This document shows positions 1 to 11,253 of a stretch of 64,000 nucleotides of DNA, piece after piece (the first letter of the stretch is position 1; each line of letters starts with the position of its first letter). The position numbers were made by a program, and so were the translations under genes. The notes under the pieces were generated by a model, which did not search any database, was not told the DNA's origin, and saw only the letters and a list, made by a program, of their open reading frames with translations. The DNA lies in assembly GCA_036674765.1 (NCBI GenBank), contig JARVKI010000001.1, positions 62,001 to 126,000 of the forward strand, given 5' to 3'. The stretch is from Seiridium cupressi. Its lineage: Eukaryota; Ascomycota; Sordariomycetes; Amphisphaeriales; Sporocadaceae.

Positions 1-797
1 GTACAGAGGTGTGGACCATGGACGTTAGGAGTACACGTACACTCACGTCGTATCGACTGGTGAGAATATTGAGAGTCGAGGAACAGTATTGATTTTCAGT
101 TACGTTTTGGTAATAGTCTATACTCTCTTACCACTTGGTATATCAACGTATCCGCAGGGCCCCCTCCATGTCAAGACGATAGAGATCTGTCTCCCCATGA
201 ACGCGGCTGGCAGTAAGCTACGCTCTGCGATGTTAAGAGGCATTAACGCGCACTAGTGCTCGCCTCCTCGTCGCTAAAACCATGACCCACGAAATGGTCA
301 TGGTAGAAGCATTTTGGACGTATTAGTGCTGGCCGAGGAGTATGTAGCCGCAAGGTACTACTCATGACGAATATGGTGCATTACCAGATGATGCTTATCA
401 CATTGTCATATTGCTTGTGCCAGGCACTGAACACTATGATTGGACTAACCTTAGGCAGTTCGCGAGGGAGAAAATAAAATCGTGTTCCAACGGGCCGGGT
501 AAGATGCGCGGATGATACACCAGCGCGTTAGTGCGACTATGGCCCCCACTTTTCCCGGTCTCTAGTGTTAGACTGGCAAGGCTGAAGAGTCACTCGGGTA
601 CGCGCTCACTGACTTCAGTGCAAGTCAGCCATAGAAATTGCTCGAAACCCCCTGGCAACAGAGTCCCCTGAGGGATTTTGACTCGACGTGAATTATATTC
701 AGTGCGATGCGTGCTCCCGGTTGTCGGTGATTATGAGCTAAATTTCATTCGGTCACGACGTGCCAAATCCTGCGATAACCAGTCAGGTCGTGTCGTC
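1..797. other. intergenic: upstream of Zn2Cys6 gene
   Basis: No coding region supported. It ends at the chosen start of the Zn2Cys6 gene, so it should contain that promoter. An in-frame ATG at 678 lies inside it but is probably 5' leader. No repeat or RNA gene recognised. Confidence 0.5.
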
Positions 798-3146
798 ATG
801 GACACCATCTCCAGTTCGACCTCGGAATCCAAGCCGGACTCAACGTCGCTGGGCCAGGCCGGCTCGAAGACCAAGTACAAGCTTTCCTGTTCGTTATGCC
901 GGTCGAGAAAAGTCAAATGCGACCGCGTGCATCCGTGCTCTCACTGCATCCGGTCCGGGACCGAATGCGTGTTTCCGTCTCGGAAGCGCATGCAACGGCC
1001 CCGGAAGAACAGGAACTCGGAGCTGCTCAATCGCATTAGTCGGCTGGAGACCATAGTGGGCAATGTCAACCTGGCCACCCTCAATGACATGGATGTCTCT
1101 GATATCCATGGGCTGAATGAGCTGAAGGCCCAAGTAGTGGCGAATGAGAAGCCACCGGCAAAGCTCTCGCTCTCTGAGGGCGGTACCGCATCTATAGACC
1201 TCCCACAGAGAACACAGTCAGTGGACTCGCAAGTGTCGAAAGACGATAAAACCGCCTCACGCTATATTGGCAATAACTTTTGGATCAACCTCGCCGGGGA
1301 AGTGGAAGGGCTGAAGCAAGCTCTGGCACAGTCCACAGACTCTGAAACCGAGGACGAGTCTGCATATCCTAGCCCAGAGACCGCAGTGGCATCAAATCGG
1401 TCGACGTTTGCTACACAAGGGCTCCTAGCTGGCTACCCGTCACCGGAATCTGCTGGGCCGCTCCAACATCCGCCAGCTCATCACATACAGTTTCTAGTTC
1501 AGACATTTTTCGAGAATGTTGACCCCATCATCAAGATACTGCATAGACCGACCATCCTGAAGATTATATCGAATGGAACTTCAAATCTCAGCCAAGAACA
1601 GGAAGTCCTTCAGTTCTCTATTTATTTTGCTGCTGTGGCTAGCCTGAAACCCGAAGACTGTGTCTCTCGCCTGGGAGCAGATCAAATGACACTTCTCAAG
1701 TCCTACCAACTCGATGTGGAGCGAGCACTAGCTGCTTCAGATTATCTCAGCAACTGTGAACTGGAGTGCCTACAGGCATTTCTGCTTTACGTTGCCTGCC
1801 TGCGTATCCACAACGAGTCTCGCGCCTCCTGGGTGCTGACCGCAATGCTTCTACGCCTGGCACAGGCGTACAATATCATTCAAGACGGCGATGGCTCGCA
1901 ACACACCCCATTTCAGGCAGAAATGCGGCGGCGGCTCTGGTGGCAAATCATAGTACTCGATATTAGGGCCTCGGAGGATCGCGGGACAGAAGCCATGATA
2001 GACCCGGACAGCTACAATACGCGGCCGCCTCTCAATGTGAACGACGAAGACTTCGGCCCTGAGAGCACCGTCGCGCCTCCCGAAAGAGAAGGGCCTACCG
2101 ATGTCACATTCTCCCTCTGCACCGCACAGTCGTCATCAATTTTTCTATGGGTTGGACACGCGCAAGCACGCTACTCTGCATCAGCCCTGAGCCAGAGCGA
2201 AGACGACATCATCGCCAAGGCCCAAGAATTAGAGCAAAGATTCATCACAAATCACGACCCGAAGCACTACCAATCCACGCTTGCTGCAACGCTTGTTCGC
2301 CTGATCAGCCTCAAGTTGTGGCTTATCATGCAATATCCACTGCACACGCATGCGAGCACAACCCTTGCCGGGGCTCAGCGCTGGCCTAAAGTCAGCCGAG
2401 AAGCTATTCTACAAACAGCTGTCAGCGTCATGGAACTCCATGAGCACAAACACACAACATCTAAGGAAGCCGATAGATTCCACTGGTGGGGCTCCTCGTA
2501 CGTCCAATGGCACCCATTGGCGGTCGCCCTGGCCGAACTGTGCGCGCAGACACGGGGACCATCGGTGGAAAGGGCATGGAGGATCGTCGAGATCGTATAT
2601 CCAAAATGGGCCCTGGTAGTAGCGGACAGCAAGAGAGGCGGGCTGTGGAGACCTATCCGCAAGCTTTACAAGAAAGCAAAGGGCGCGCGGGCGACGGCGC
2701 TGAAGGAGGATGATATCTCGAGAGAACAGGCCGAGGCTCTCCAAAGGCTAGAGCTCATAGCCGGTAAAGCGGCAGGTATGCCTGGAAGTGAGTGTGAGAT
2801 CCATCCAAGTGCTCCATTGCCGATGCAACAGCGACAGCAGATGCCAGTTCCCTCCGTACCAGTGGACGCTATCCCCGATGCCATGGATTTCAGCACTGGC
2901 TCGGGCTTCAACGTGGTCGAAGCTCCTTCTGTGAGCACCAGCGGTGGGCAGATGGACTTTGAGCTCCCGATATTGACGCCGTCAGGATTCTTCACGAATA
3001 CCATAACGGGGTGGCCAGATAACATCAATTTTGATATGCCACTTGAGAATACTGTGGATCCTATGAACTGGACTGTTTGGACTGATTTCATTGATGATAC
3101 GAACGCAGACGCAGGATCTAGGCCTGGTTCGAGCGAGGGTGGATAA
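798..3146 (+). CDS. Zn2Cys6 (C6 fungal) transcription factor with fungal_trans domain
   Basis: Single-exon gene for a 782-residue nuclear regulator. The zinc cluster is complete: C31, C34, C41, C47, C50 and C57, with the C-x2-C-x6-C-x5-C-x2-C-x6-C spacing of the Gal4 family, followed by a basic linker (KRMQRPRKNR) and a probable coiled dimerisation segment (LLNRISRLETIVGN). The middle part (about residues 230-500) matches the fungal-specific transcription factor domain, with the typical RRRLWWQIIVLD signature. The C-terminus is Pro/Ser/Asn-rich, as in acidic or low-complexity activation regions. The frame is open from an upstream ATG at 678, but I chose 798 because the usual Ser/Thr-rich leader before the zinc cluster starts there. 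Target genes are unknown, and no metabolic cluster next to it suggests one. Confidence 0.93.
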   Translation: MDTISSSTSESKPDSTSLGQAGSKTKYKLSCSLCRSRKVKCDRVHPCSHCIRSGTECVFPSRKRMQRPRKNRNSELLNRISRLETIVGNVNLATLNDMDVSDIHGLNELKAQVVANEKPPAKLSLSEGGTASIDLPQRTQSVDSQVSKDDKTASRYIGNNFWINLAGEVEGLKQALAQSTDSETEDESAYPSPETAVASNRSTFATQGLLAGYPSPESAGPLQHPPAHHIQFLVQTFFENVDPIIKILHRPTILKIISNGTSNLSQEQEVLQFSIYFAAVASLKPEDCVSRLGADQMTLLKSYQLDVERALAASDYLSNCELECLQAFLLYVACLRIHNESRASWVLTAMLLRLAQAYNIIQDGDGSQHTPFQAEMRRRLWWQIIVLDIRASEDRGTEAMIDPDSYNTRPPLNVNDEDFGPESTVAPPEREGPTDVTFSLCTAQSSSIFLWVGHAQARYSASALSQSEDDIIAKAQELEQRFITNHDPKHYQSTLAATLVRLISLKLWLIMQYPLHTHASTTLAGAQRWPKVSREAILQTAVSVMELHEHKHTTSKEADRFHWWGSSYVQWHPLAVALAELCAQTRGPSVERAWRIVEIVYPKWALVVADSKRGGLWRPIRKLYKKAKGARATALKEDDISREQAEALQRLELIAGKAAGMPGSECEIHPSAPLPMQQRQQMPVPSVPVDAIPDAMDFSTGSGFNVVEAPSVSTSGGQMDFELPILTPSGFFTNTITGWPDNINFDMPLENTVDPMNWTVWTDFIDDTNADAGSRPGSSEGG

Positions 3147-3602
3147 GTTGTAGGCTAGGTGCACATAAAACTCCACTCCGAGAACGAGTGTAGCAATATA
3201 TATCAATCCACTCCCAAATCAGATAGAGACTCAAAGTCCGTTCTGAGGAGTGTTGTAGAAATATTCCGTTTAATTGGATTACGAATGATTTCCTCTTGCG
3301 GGAGCTCAAGTGCTTCGGACGCAATGAGATGACTAAGCATCTAGCCAGTTTGCTGCTGAATGCACGATAACCCTAGTATTCCTACAATTCACATGATCGA
3401 ACTCGAATCTGCGTGCCTCTTGGTCCAAGCAAGGTGGGGGTTTGTGCCATGAACCGTACTGATAGATGGTTTCAACTCTATCTACCGAGAGTTTATGCTA
3501 GCGTAAAGACAATCCGCATGAACCTTTAGAACACCAGCAGAGACCGGAACCGCCTGCATTTCATTTCCCAGATTTTCCCCAACACAACACGCGAGAACCC
3601 CT
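3147..3602. other. intergenic: convergent 3' regions
   Basis: Lies between the stop of the Zn2Cys6 gene and the stop of the eL20 gene, so it should hold both 3' UTRs and poly(A) sites. Nothing else seen. Confidence 0.6.
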
Positions 3603-4619
3603 TTATGCGAAAGTCGAAGGTCGGGTGGCGCTGAAGATCTTCTTCTTGCTGATTCTGGGGACACGGTGGGGCAGGGGGAAGGAGAGGTTCTTGGTGATGA
3701 GCTGCTTAATGTAAGGGCGCTTGATGTCCTCAGACTTCTCGAGCTCAACGACGCGGAGAATCTATATCAGCGGTTAGTAACACTATCCCAACACCGCGAT
3801 TGCACGAAAATTCGTCAAGACATACGTGGATGGAGCCGAAGCGGGCACGGTGGCGGGCAGCCATGTCCTGGTACAGAGAGTCGACAGCGGCGGCTCTCGA
3901 CAGCTCACGGTACTCCTTGTACATGTTGTGAGTACCGGATCGCGAGTCGTAACGGATCCAGACACCGAAGTTCTTGACCTTGAGAGGGTGCTTCTCGTGG
4001 ATCTTGTTCAACGAGACGATCTCGCCGTTGGCCTTCTTGACCTTCTTGAGCTTGGCCAAGAAATACCAGAACCGGGACTTGGCAACGACATCGTTCGGGG
4101 CGAAGATGCGCATGCGGTAAAGCTTGGGGGCGGGGTTGGCCTCGTTGGGGAGGAGGCGCCCAATGACCTGGTATTCCTGAAGACGACCTGACGCAGAGCT
4201 TGTTAGCACCTGTACATATCTCTTATTGAGCGCCTTCTTCCATGCGAAAGTGCAATTTGCCAGCCAATTCTATCCCCTCTGTTAATGCTGTCGTGGTCGT
4301 TGTAAATTCGATGAGATACTCGCTGCAGTATCGATCGTATTCTGCGTCATTGCCAGACAGGGTGAGAGAACGCCTTCCATCAACAGTGACTATTCGGCGT
4401 GCGCATCGAATGATCCCAGCTTCCTGCCTCATTGGCAAGCCCGTTCACTGGCTGTAATCGTGGAAGGAATTCGAGTTCTTCAACGTGTCGTCGCAATTGC
4501 CAAAAATCCGGGCAGTTTCGTCGTTGTCGCCTTGTGGGGGAATCCGCAAACATCTCGACGCCCATCCGCCAGCCAGCTTTCAAAGTGCGTGCATCCAGAA
4601 AAGAAAATTGCTTACCCAT
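3603..4619 (-). CDS. RPL20: 60S ribosomal protein eL20 (L18a/Rpl20)
   Basis: Structural component of the large ribosomal subunit. Three coding exons on the minus strand: 4619-4616 (only ATG plus one G), 4187-3826 and 3761-3603, giving 174 residues, the normal family length. The protein opens [12 protein letters not shown], continues with [20 protein letters not shown] and ends [13 protein letters not shown], all typical of eL20. Intron 1 is 428 nt (4188-4615, donor GTAAGC, branch GCTAAC, acceptor CAG). Intron 2 is 64 nt (3762-3825, donor GTATGT, branch TACTAAC). The long first intron directly after the start codon is common in fungal ribosomal protein genes. It is transcribed divergently from the CSN12-like gene; the start codons are about 560 bp apart. 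A further intron in the 5' leader is possible (GTAAGT near 4675). Confidence 0.96.
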
Positions 4620-4844
4620 CTTCTTAAATGTCAGCTTGATGTTCAGTAACCCTGGAGCAGTAATGCAACTTACTTTGCCTGTGTGCGTGGTCTCGTTAGT
4701 ATGCGTCGAACTTTTCGGGTTGAGTGTTGGATGCGAATTTCAATGAAGTCCACACAGAATTCAAAATTTCCTGTGGTGGGCAAGCGAGATGGTCCGTGTG
4801 CCTTCCTGCGGCTTTTCAAATTTCAGGGCTGGACAGGGCCAGAG

Positions 4845-4891
4845 TTGTGGCTTTGGCTTGTGGCTTGTGGCTTGTGTCTGTGGCTGTGGCT
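4845..4891. repeat. imperfect GTGGCTT tandem repeat
   Basis: Runs of ttgtggctt/tgtggct units follow each other for about 47 bp inside the divergent promoter. One strand is strongly G/T-biased. Confidence 0.7.
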
Positions 4892-4957
4892 CCGAGCAAG
4901 GCCCGCCCCGCGGTTAGCCAAAGTGGAGCCGGTTTGCGGTTTTGGTAGAGATCCGAC

Positions 4958-4967
4958 ATTGGCCAAT
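4958..4967. promoter_or_regulatory. palindromic CCAAT box (ATTGGCCAAT)
   Basis: Two overlapping-orientation CCAAT pentamers form a perfect 10 bp palindrome. It lies about 210 bp upstream of the CSN12-like start and about 340 bp upstream of the eL20 start. Candidate HAP/CBC binding site. Confidence 0.45.
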
Positions 4968-5178
4968 CATCAATCATCTAGGTCAACGCTCAAGAGAAGG
5001 GACGATTCACTATCGATCCCTTGCAGCGCGTGTGTAACCCTCTGGTGACGAGAAAATGAGATCCGCCGCAAGCAGATGACCTCCACGCTCCATCAAAAAT
5101 CCTTGTCTGAGCGATTTGGAGATCTGCATCAACATCTGGTAAGAGATTTGACCGCTCCCTCGCACCTGCTTCGCCAAG

Positions 5179-7084
5179 ATGGATGCTCTCGTCAGAGAGT
5201 TCAGAAAGGCGTACGCTGGAGAGCGCGGCAACGACCTGGCCAAGTCCATCACACCTGATCTGTCCGAGTCACCAGCAAAATACATATCGGTATGGGAAAG
5301 TGGCCGGAATGCGCAGGCCATCAAAGATGACTTGCAGTTTCTGTTCGTTCGGGACAAGTCAGCACAGCTGAGAATGTCTCGAGAAGAGGCCCAAGGCTGG
5401 CAAGAAGTCTACCTAGCCTATTGGAAGGCTCTCGGTGAAATTTTGGCCGTGGAGGGTCATCGACGAGATGGTGCAAAGGTATGTACTCCTGAGCTAAGGC
5501 CTTCACAAGAGCCCCAGCCTGTACCATGTGCCGATTAGCTTCCAAAATCCCGATTACTGATGCGTAGGCAGTCTTCATGGACGAAGGTGTACGAATCTTG
5601 GAAGGAATTTACATCTCAAATTCTTCGGGGATACACCAATCATGACTTTGAGAATTGGACGATACCATGTCTCTACGTGGCCGGCAGGTACATGAGACTT
5701 TATGCAATCCGAGCAGATGCAGAGAGAGCCAGCAACGGCGCCAATGATGATGCCGTCACCAACTTCCAGGATGACTTTGATCCTGAGACTGAGAAGCACA
5801 AGTCCTTAGAGGATTGTGCTCGACAACTGAACCGTATTTTCAATACTTGCCTGAGCGACAGGTGTGTGGTTGCTATGCTCCAGTCCCCGTGAAATCCCTA
5901 ACGATGCATAGGGCACCACTAGCCGAGTCCCGGAAATGGGGAATCTACTACGCTATCAACCTCCTGTTCAAGACCTACTTCAAGCTCAACTCGGCGTCTC
6001 TCTCCAAGCACGTACTGAGATCATTGTCTGCTGGTCGCGGAGATATGCCTGAACTTGATAGCTTTCCCAAATCGCAGCAAGTCACTTTCAAGTACTACGA
6101 GGGCGTGCTCGCTTTCCTCGAAGAGAATTACGTCGAGGTAGATGACTCCAGGCTACGGGTCATGCTTTCATTGGGCTAATCCTTGCGTAGGCTGAGAAGC
6201 ACTTGACCGAGGCTTGGGAAATGTGCCACAGAGACGCGACGAGAAATCTTGAGTAAGTCCTAGATTGCATAGAATACTAGCTCAAGTGACTCTATTGCTG
6301 ACTCATCCAGGCTTATACTGACTTATCTGATCCCGTGCCATCTCCTAACGACACACACCTTACCAAGCGCCAAGCTTTTGGAGGCATTTCCGAAGCTGCA
6401 AAATCTATTCCTCAAGTTAGCTGTCGCTGTTAAGAAGGGCGACCTGCGGGCTTTCGACCAGGCTCTTGCAGAAGGAGAGGACGAATTTGTCAAGAGACGG
6501 ATCTACCTGACCCTCGAACGTGGCCGGGATATTGCGTTGCGTAATCTTTTGCGCAAAGTCTTCATTGCCGGAGGATTTGAAGAGGCCAAGGACGGACAGC
6601 CCCCTGTGCGGCGCACCAGAGTTCCAGTTGCAGAGTTCGCCGCAGCCATGAAGCTGAATGGGGGCCAAGCGATAGACACCGATGAAGTCGAGTGTCTATT
6701 GGCGAACATGATTTACAAGGTATGCTGTACCCCTCTCCTTCCAGTGAGATGACTGCGTTCTGGCCACCCACGAAGGCTTATCTCTTCTGTCGCCTTCAAC
6801 TCGGCATTTCAAGGGACACCTCTTTTTGAGGCTGCCTCGTGTCGAGTCGTCGTCATCTTATAGTTGCCTCGTGCTCGCGGACGCCTGTGTGTGCCTGCTC
6901 ATATTAGTGCCTGAGGCACTCCTCGGCTGAAAATCCACAAGATCCCACTGGTTGCAATGTTGTTACTAAGAATGACTCACTGACGATACGACTGTCATAG
7001 AATCTCATGAAAGGATATATCGCGCACGAGCGTGGCATCGTTGTCTTGAGCAAGAACGGTGCATTTCCTGGCACGGGTATATGA
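5179..7084 (+). CDS. CSN12: CSN12-like PCI-domain protein
   Basis: Six exons: 5179-5478, 5572-5861, 5912-6137, 6191-6252, 6311-6719 and 7001-7084, giving 456 residues. The N-terminal helical part ([18 protein letters not shown]) leads into TPR-like helices and a C-terminal PCI/winged-helix region ([23 protein letters not shown] ... [20 protein letters not shown]). This layout matches the CSN12/PCID2/Thp1 family. Yeast Csn12 was described with the COP9 signalosome and also works with Thp3 and Sem1 in transcription-coupled mRNP handling and splicing. Family members act in the nucleus and contact nucleic acid through the winged helix. Introns 1-4 are 50-93 nt; intron 5 is long (281 nt). Which role the protein has here is inference from family. 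Confidence 0.9.
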
Positions 7085-8825
7085 GTTAATCAGGCAAACC
7101 ACAAACAGCTGTGTTGACTTGCATCAATCAATAATCATAGGGAGTGGATGCGATCTCTGGCAACCAAGCCGAGCGGGAACGAAACGTCATATTCAGATTG
7201 GGCTGCCTTGCGTCGCGGTCACTCGTGCAAGGCTCTTTAACCAGTGCACGCAAATGACAGGGCGGAGAATGCAGGGCGGTCTGCCGCAACAGATTCCTTG
7301 TTCCGCACTATCCTGCAAATGAGACATCGATTACGATGGAGGCCTCGATACATATTGCGATACCTAGAATCGCTTTCGCCAAGCTTGCATCACTACGAAT
7401 GTTTCCGGGCGCGAACGGAATGGCCGCAGGATGGCTTCGGTCCGCCAGCTCATATTGGTCCATTGATGGGCGAAGATAGTCAACCCAAATCTCAATACAT
7501 CCGCCTGATAACACGTACATATCTAACCTAGTGAACCCGCGCGCCTTTTTGAACCTCCCCTAAATGCGACAACATAGGTCCCGGGGAAGCAAGCCGGCGG
7601 ACCACATAAATTTGCACTATCATATTCCAAGTCCGTGATACTAAGTCGAGTCATCCATCACTTCGGAATGACTAGGCCAATTTTTCTTCGTGTACAATAC
7701 CCTGTCTCAGGGTGAGTCACAGCCATTGCAACACGGACCCGGTGTCATGGATGGGTGGATGGGTGGGTCGGGCCTAATATGCAAGCACTTTAACATCCCG
7801 GCAGAGCTGACAAACGGCCCTGTTAGACAGGCTGTCCTCACGGACGAATGACATTCGAGCGCGGCCCATGGAAAGAAAGCCGGGCCCGAGCTTGAATAGT
7901 TCTTTTTTTCTTCCTTTTCGCTCTTCGAGCTTTGCCGTCCTGCTTGCACGGTGCGGGGGCTCCGTTTCAGAGTGACAAGAGCTAACCTAGTGGACTAGAA
8001 TAAGGGGGAGGCGATATCCTGTTGCTTTCATCCATTCGTGAATTTGCCTTTACCATGTCAGTTCCGAGTCTATTCTGGGAGCTTTGCGACTCTAGTCTTG
8101 GATCAGATGTCTAATTTCAAAGTCCACGATAATGTTACCGGCAAAAATAATTGCAAGTAAAATATGTACATTGAATGTAACTCGCGTGATTGTGTCTTCC
8201 ACAAACCCCGGATCTGGTTGGTCTCGGAGCAGATACCAGCGCAGGAGATGCTAATCTAGCAGCGAAAGTAAGAAGAATACCGATATACGGCCTAGTGTGG
8301 GGATGCAAAGGTCCTCCAAGGTCGCCAGTACAATCTCATTCTGGGGTCTCGAGCTCTGCAGGAGATCGCCCTCTCTCCTTCGAAATCAAAATCTCTTGCA
8401 AAATCAGCCAACCCGGCTTTGCCCCAATCCCTGCGCACTTCATAAGGCGCAGAACATGGAGCGTCATGAACATCCCAAGCGTAAAACGACTGTGTCGAAC
8501 GGTAATGATACAAGAGTGTCAAACAAGGAAGAAAGAGAGAAAACAAGACCCAGATAGCTCTAAATCCTCGAACGCCTGCTTCCCCGTGTGGTATTTATGT
8601 CATTATTTTGTTCCTAACCGCAAACCCAGGTTTTAGAAGTGAAGGATAGAGACGTTGATCATTATTAGTATTGGCCACCGAGGAGTAGTGGCCATGTTGA
8701 TGAGATGAGTGGCACATGGAAACCGAGTGGTGTCCGTCTCGAAGTCAGACGAGGACGGTAATAAATTAGAAGAAGTGACGGTTGCTCCGAGGCGTGTTTC
8801 TGTATGATGCATTAGCGATCCAAAG
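7085..8825. other. intergenic: convergent region, no gene supported
   Basis: 1.7 kb between the CSN12-like stop and the BTB gene stop. Open frames here (for example 8190-8636 +) have no recognisable domain and no splice continuity. The region must hold both 3' UTRs. Nothing else recognised. Confidence 0.5.
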
Positions 8826-9796
8826 TCATCTGGGCAAATGGCTGTGGACATACTGAGCACTGGAGATATCGTCGACATGATTGCATAGAGCCACAAAAAG
8901 ATCGAAGAAAAGTTGAGTGCCGCCATTGAGCATTTCAAGCTGCATCGTGCCACTTCGCTTGAAGGTGCTTCGGCTCCGAATGATAAGCGCGAGATAGTGA
9001 GCTCGAAGCTTTGAATCCGTATCGGGTGTGTTGGCATAGGCATACCGAGCTGACGCGAGTATGGTGCTACATTGGATACCAGATTCTATTGAATGTCAGT
9101 GGTGGATCCAAGAGTGCAGCGAGGGAGACTTACGAAGACCTTGTTTCCGTAGAGCAACTTTCTTTAGCTCCTCCAGCCCAAACTTCTCGGCCGCACAATA
9201 GATGACAGTGTCCTTGAGGATATCGCCATCGGTAGCGTGATGATAAATCGTGGCCTCGAGGGCGTTGCGGCCTTCGTCGGGCTGTTCAATCTCCCACGAG
9301 TTTCTCTTTTTATTATGAATCAGACGCGGATAGTAATCGCCCTTGTACATGTACTCAAGAACGGAGCTGAAGATCTCGGGTTCTTCGTCGGGAAGGTAGA
9401 TCCGCTTGTTGTTGACCGTGTCCGTGTCCATGAACATGGATGAAAGAGTCTGCTGAAACCATGGCGAAACACCGAGGACATCTTCGTGAGCCGCAAATAT
9501 GCGTTGCTCTTTGCCGATAACGAGGGTTATGATGGATGGTGTCAATGTGCTGTTGCGGTGGGAGGTCAGCATGCAAAGGCACTATGGACGTGCATGTTGT
9601 GGAAAAGATCTCACCTGCTTGGAGATAGAGTGGGATCATTTGATGAGGCAGTAGTCGGACGACGGCGAGACTCATGGCGGTGTTTCGAAATGCCTGCATT
9701 GCCTTTGTTGAACGAGGAGCTCGACTTGCTGACTTTGTGACCCTTTGAAAAACTTTTGCTTGATGAAGGAGGATGTTCAACTCGTCGACTGAACAT
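8826..9796 (-). CDS. BTB/POZ domain protein
   Basis: Three exons on the minus strand: 9796-9615, 9549-9134 and 9085-8826, giving 285 residues. Introns are 65 nt (branch GCTGAC) and 48 nt (donor GTAAGT). The first 60 residues are Ser/Lys-rich and look disordered. The BTB/POZ fold follows: TLVIGKEQRIFAAHEDVLGVSPWFQQTL, then IYLPDEEPEIFSSVLEYMYKGDYYP, then a BACK-like helical segment (DTVIYCAAEKFGLEELKKVA). Single-BTB proteins of this kind are numerous in filamentous fungi. Some are Cul3 adaptors, but most are uncharacterised, so the partner is unknown. Exon 3 is supported by an open frame ending ...HSHLPR-stop and by correct phase at both borders. The start is the first in-frame ATG; a shorter N-terminus is possible. 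Confidence 0.85.
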
Positions 9797-10300
9797 GTTG
9801 GATGCTGGCTCAATGTTTGTCGCTTTGTTACAAATGACTCGACGGAGACTTCGACCCGGGATTTACTCGTTAAGCAGCTTGGTATGTATCGGTATTCGTC
9901 GGTTGCAGTGGTTGCGATAGTGATGGTGAATGGAGACGCGAAATGATTGAAATGGATGACGAGAAAGGAGATTGATACTTTCTGCCTACCTGATTTGCCT
10001 GCGATGCAAAGTAATTGCAGAGGAAGGTTCTGATGGGCTGAGCCATCCCTTAAGTACGTTCAGACCCATGTTCAGATGCAAGTGTGCCTGTGTCTCTCCG
10101 TGCAGACTGCCCAGAAACCCAGGCAAACACGCTTTTTTGGAGATAATGTCGTTAGGGACGCGACCCGGGACCCGCTTTTTAAAGCACTGTACACGAGATA
10201 AACGCCCACTCACGTGAGAAGCTAGCTCTCCTCAGGCTAGATGTCCTCCATTTTTCCAGTGCAGGGCCCCCAAAGTCACAGTGTGAAGCCGGGGGCAAAG

Positions 10301-10340
10301 GCGTGCTACAACGTGCTACGCCGTGCTACAGCGTGCTACA
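10301..10340. repeat. tandem repeat, four 10 bp units (NCGTGCTACR)
   Basis: Four consecutive decamers gcgtgctaca, acgtgctacg, ccgtgctaca and gcgtgctaca; only the first and last bases vary. It is isolated and non-coding, about 500 bp upstream of the BTB start codon. Confidence 0.9.
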
Positions 10341-11226
10341 AAGGAGACCTAGCAAGGGCGGGCATGGCCGAGGCCATCAGCAGGCATGAGCGAGGACGAG
10401 GCGAGAACAATGTTACCCGCCTCGAGCAGGATCGCTGTCGCACTTTTGCACTTTCGAGTCATGATGAATTTTTCTAGTTCCAGGGGCATTGTCTGGGGTG
10501 CTGCTATAGCGTCCGTTTCTAGTATGCCCGTCAATCGGAAGGGGCGGCGACCAGGCTGGCTGAGATTGCCTCATATCCTACGCACAACGTAGACTGACAA
10601 TTGCCTGCCATGCCAGTGCGAAAGCCGTCCAGCGCTTTTGAATGCCTATATTGGAACATCACGTCCGTGCGGATAGCCAGAGGCCTTTAATCATGTACAC
10701 GATTCACAACCTCTTACCACTATCAAACAGTTCAGCGTGAGTTCATTGCAAGTGGATCAGATGCCGCTTGTGCTAGCCAGCTTTATCTCGATATCACCCT
10801 TCAGCCTTTCACAGTCCTCACAGGCCCATGTTAGTGACTAGTGGGTTCTTTCCGCCAAGACCCTGAAAGCCGGCGCATTTTCTAGAGCCTGTGGGGCCGG
10901 TCGTGTTTTGCACTATCAACCGTCCGAGCTCCTCGTTCACAGAATCATTCAGTTTGGTCAATCCGAGCACACCTTTTGCGGCACTGGCAAGGAAAAAAGC
11001 AAGGATTTGAGTTCGCGTCCGCCCTTGACAGCATGCATGCGCAAGCGTGAGATATGCTCCTTTTGTCAATTAGCCGGGGTATGGTGGCCAAGAACCGCAA
11101 GGTCGCTGAGAGATGCACTGTGTGCCTTTCCTCCTATCTAATGACTTGCTTGAAAAATCGTCAATGCTGCAATACATGGTGAGAATTCAATTGTATCATT
11201 TGCTGATCTATTCCAGTGGATTCGCC

Positions 11227-11253
11227 TTTTTTTTTTTTTTTTTTTTTTTTTTT
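11227..11253. repeat. T27 homopolymer tract (A27 on minus strand)
   Basis: 27 consecutive T residues. On the minus strand it reads as A27 starting about 118 nt after the stop codon of the small secreted protein gene. Confidence 0.9.

Larger units (their letters stand above)
4620..5178. promoter_or_regulatory. divergent promoter between eL20 and CSN12-like genes
   Basis: This 559 bp region separates two divergent start codons. It contains a low-complexity GTGGCTT-type repeat (4845-4891) and a palindromic double CCAAT element, ATTGGCCAAT, at 4958-4967. CCAAT sites bind the conserved HAP/CBC complex in filamentous fungi. Use of this site is inferred from sequence only. Confidence 0.5.

Noticed and set aside
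6745..6930. Box C/D-like motifs in the last CSN12-like intron (GAGATGA ... CTGA)
   Set aside because: The C box deviates from consensus, the boxes are about 180 nt apart and no terminal stem was found.
8190..8636. 148-codon plus frame between the CSN12-like and BTB genes
   Set aside because: No recognisable domain and lies in a convergent 3' region.
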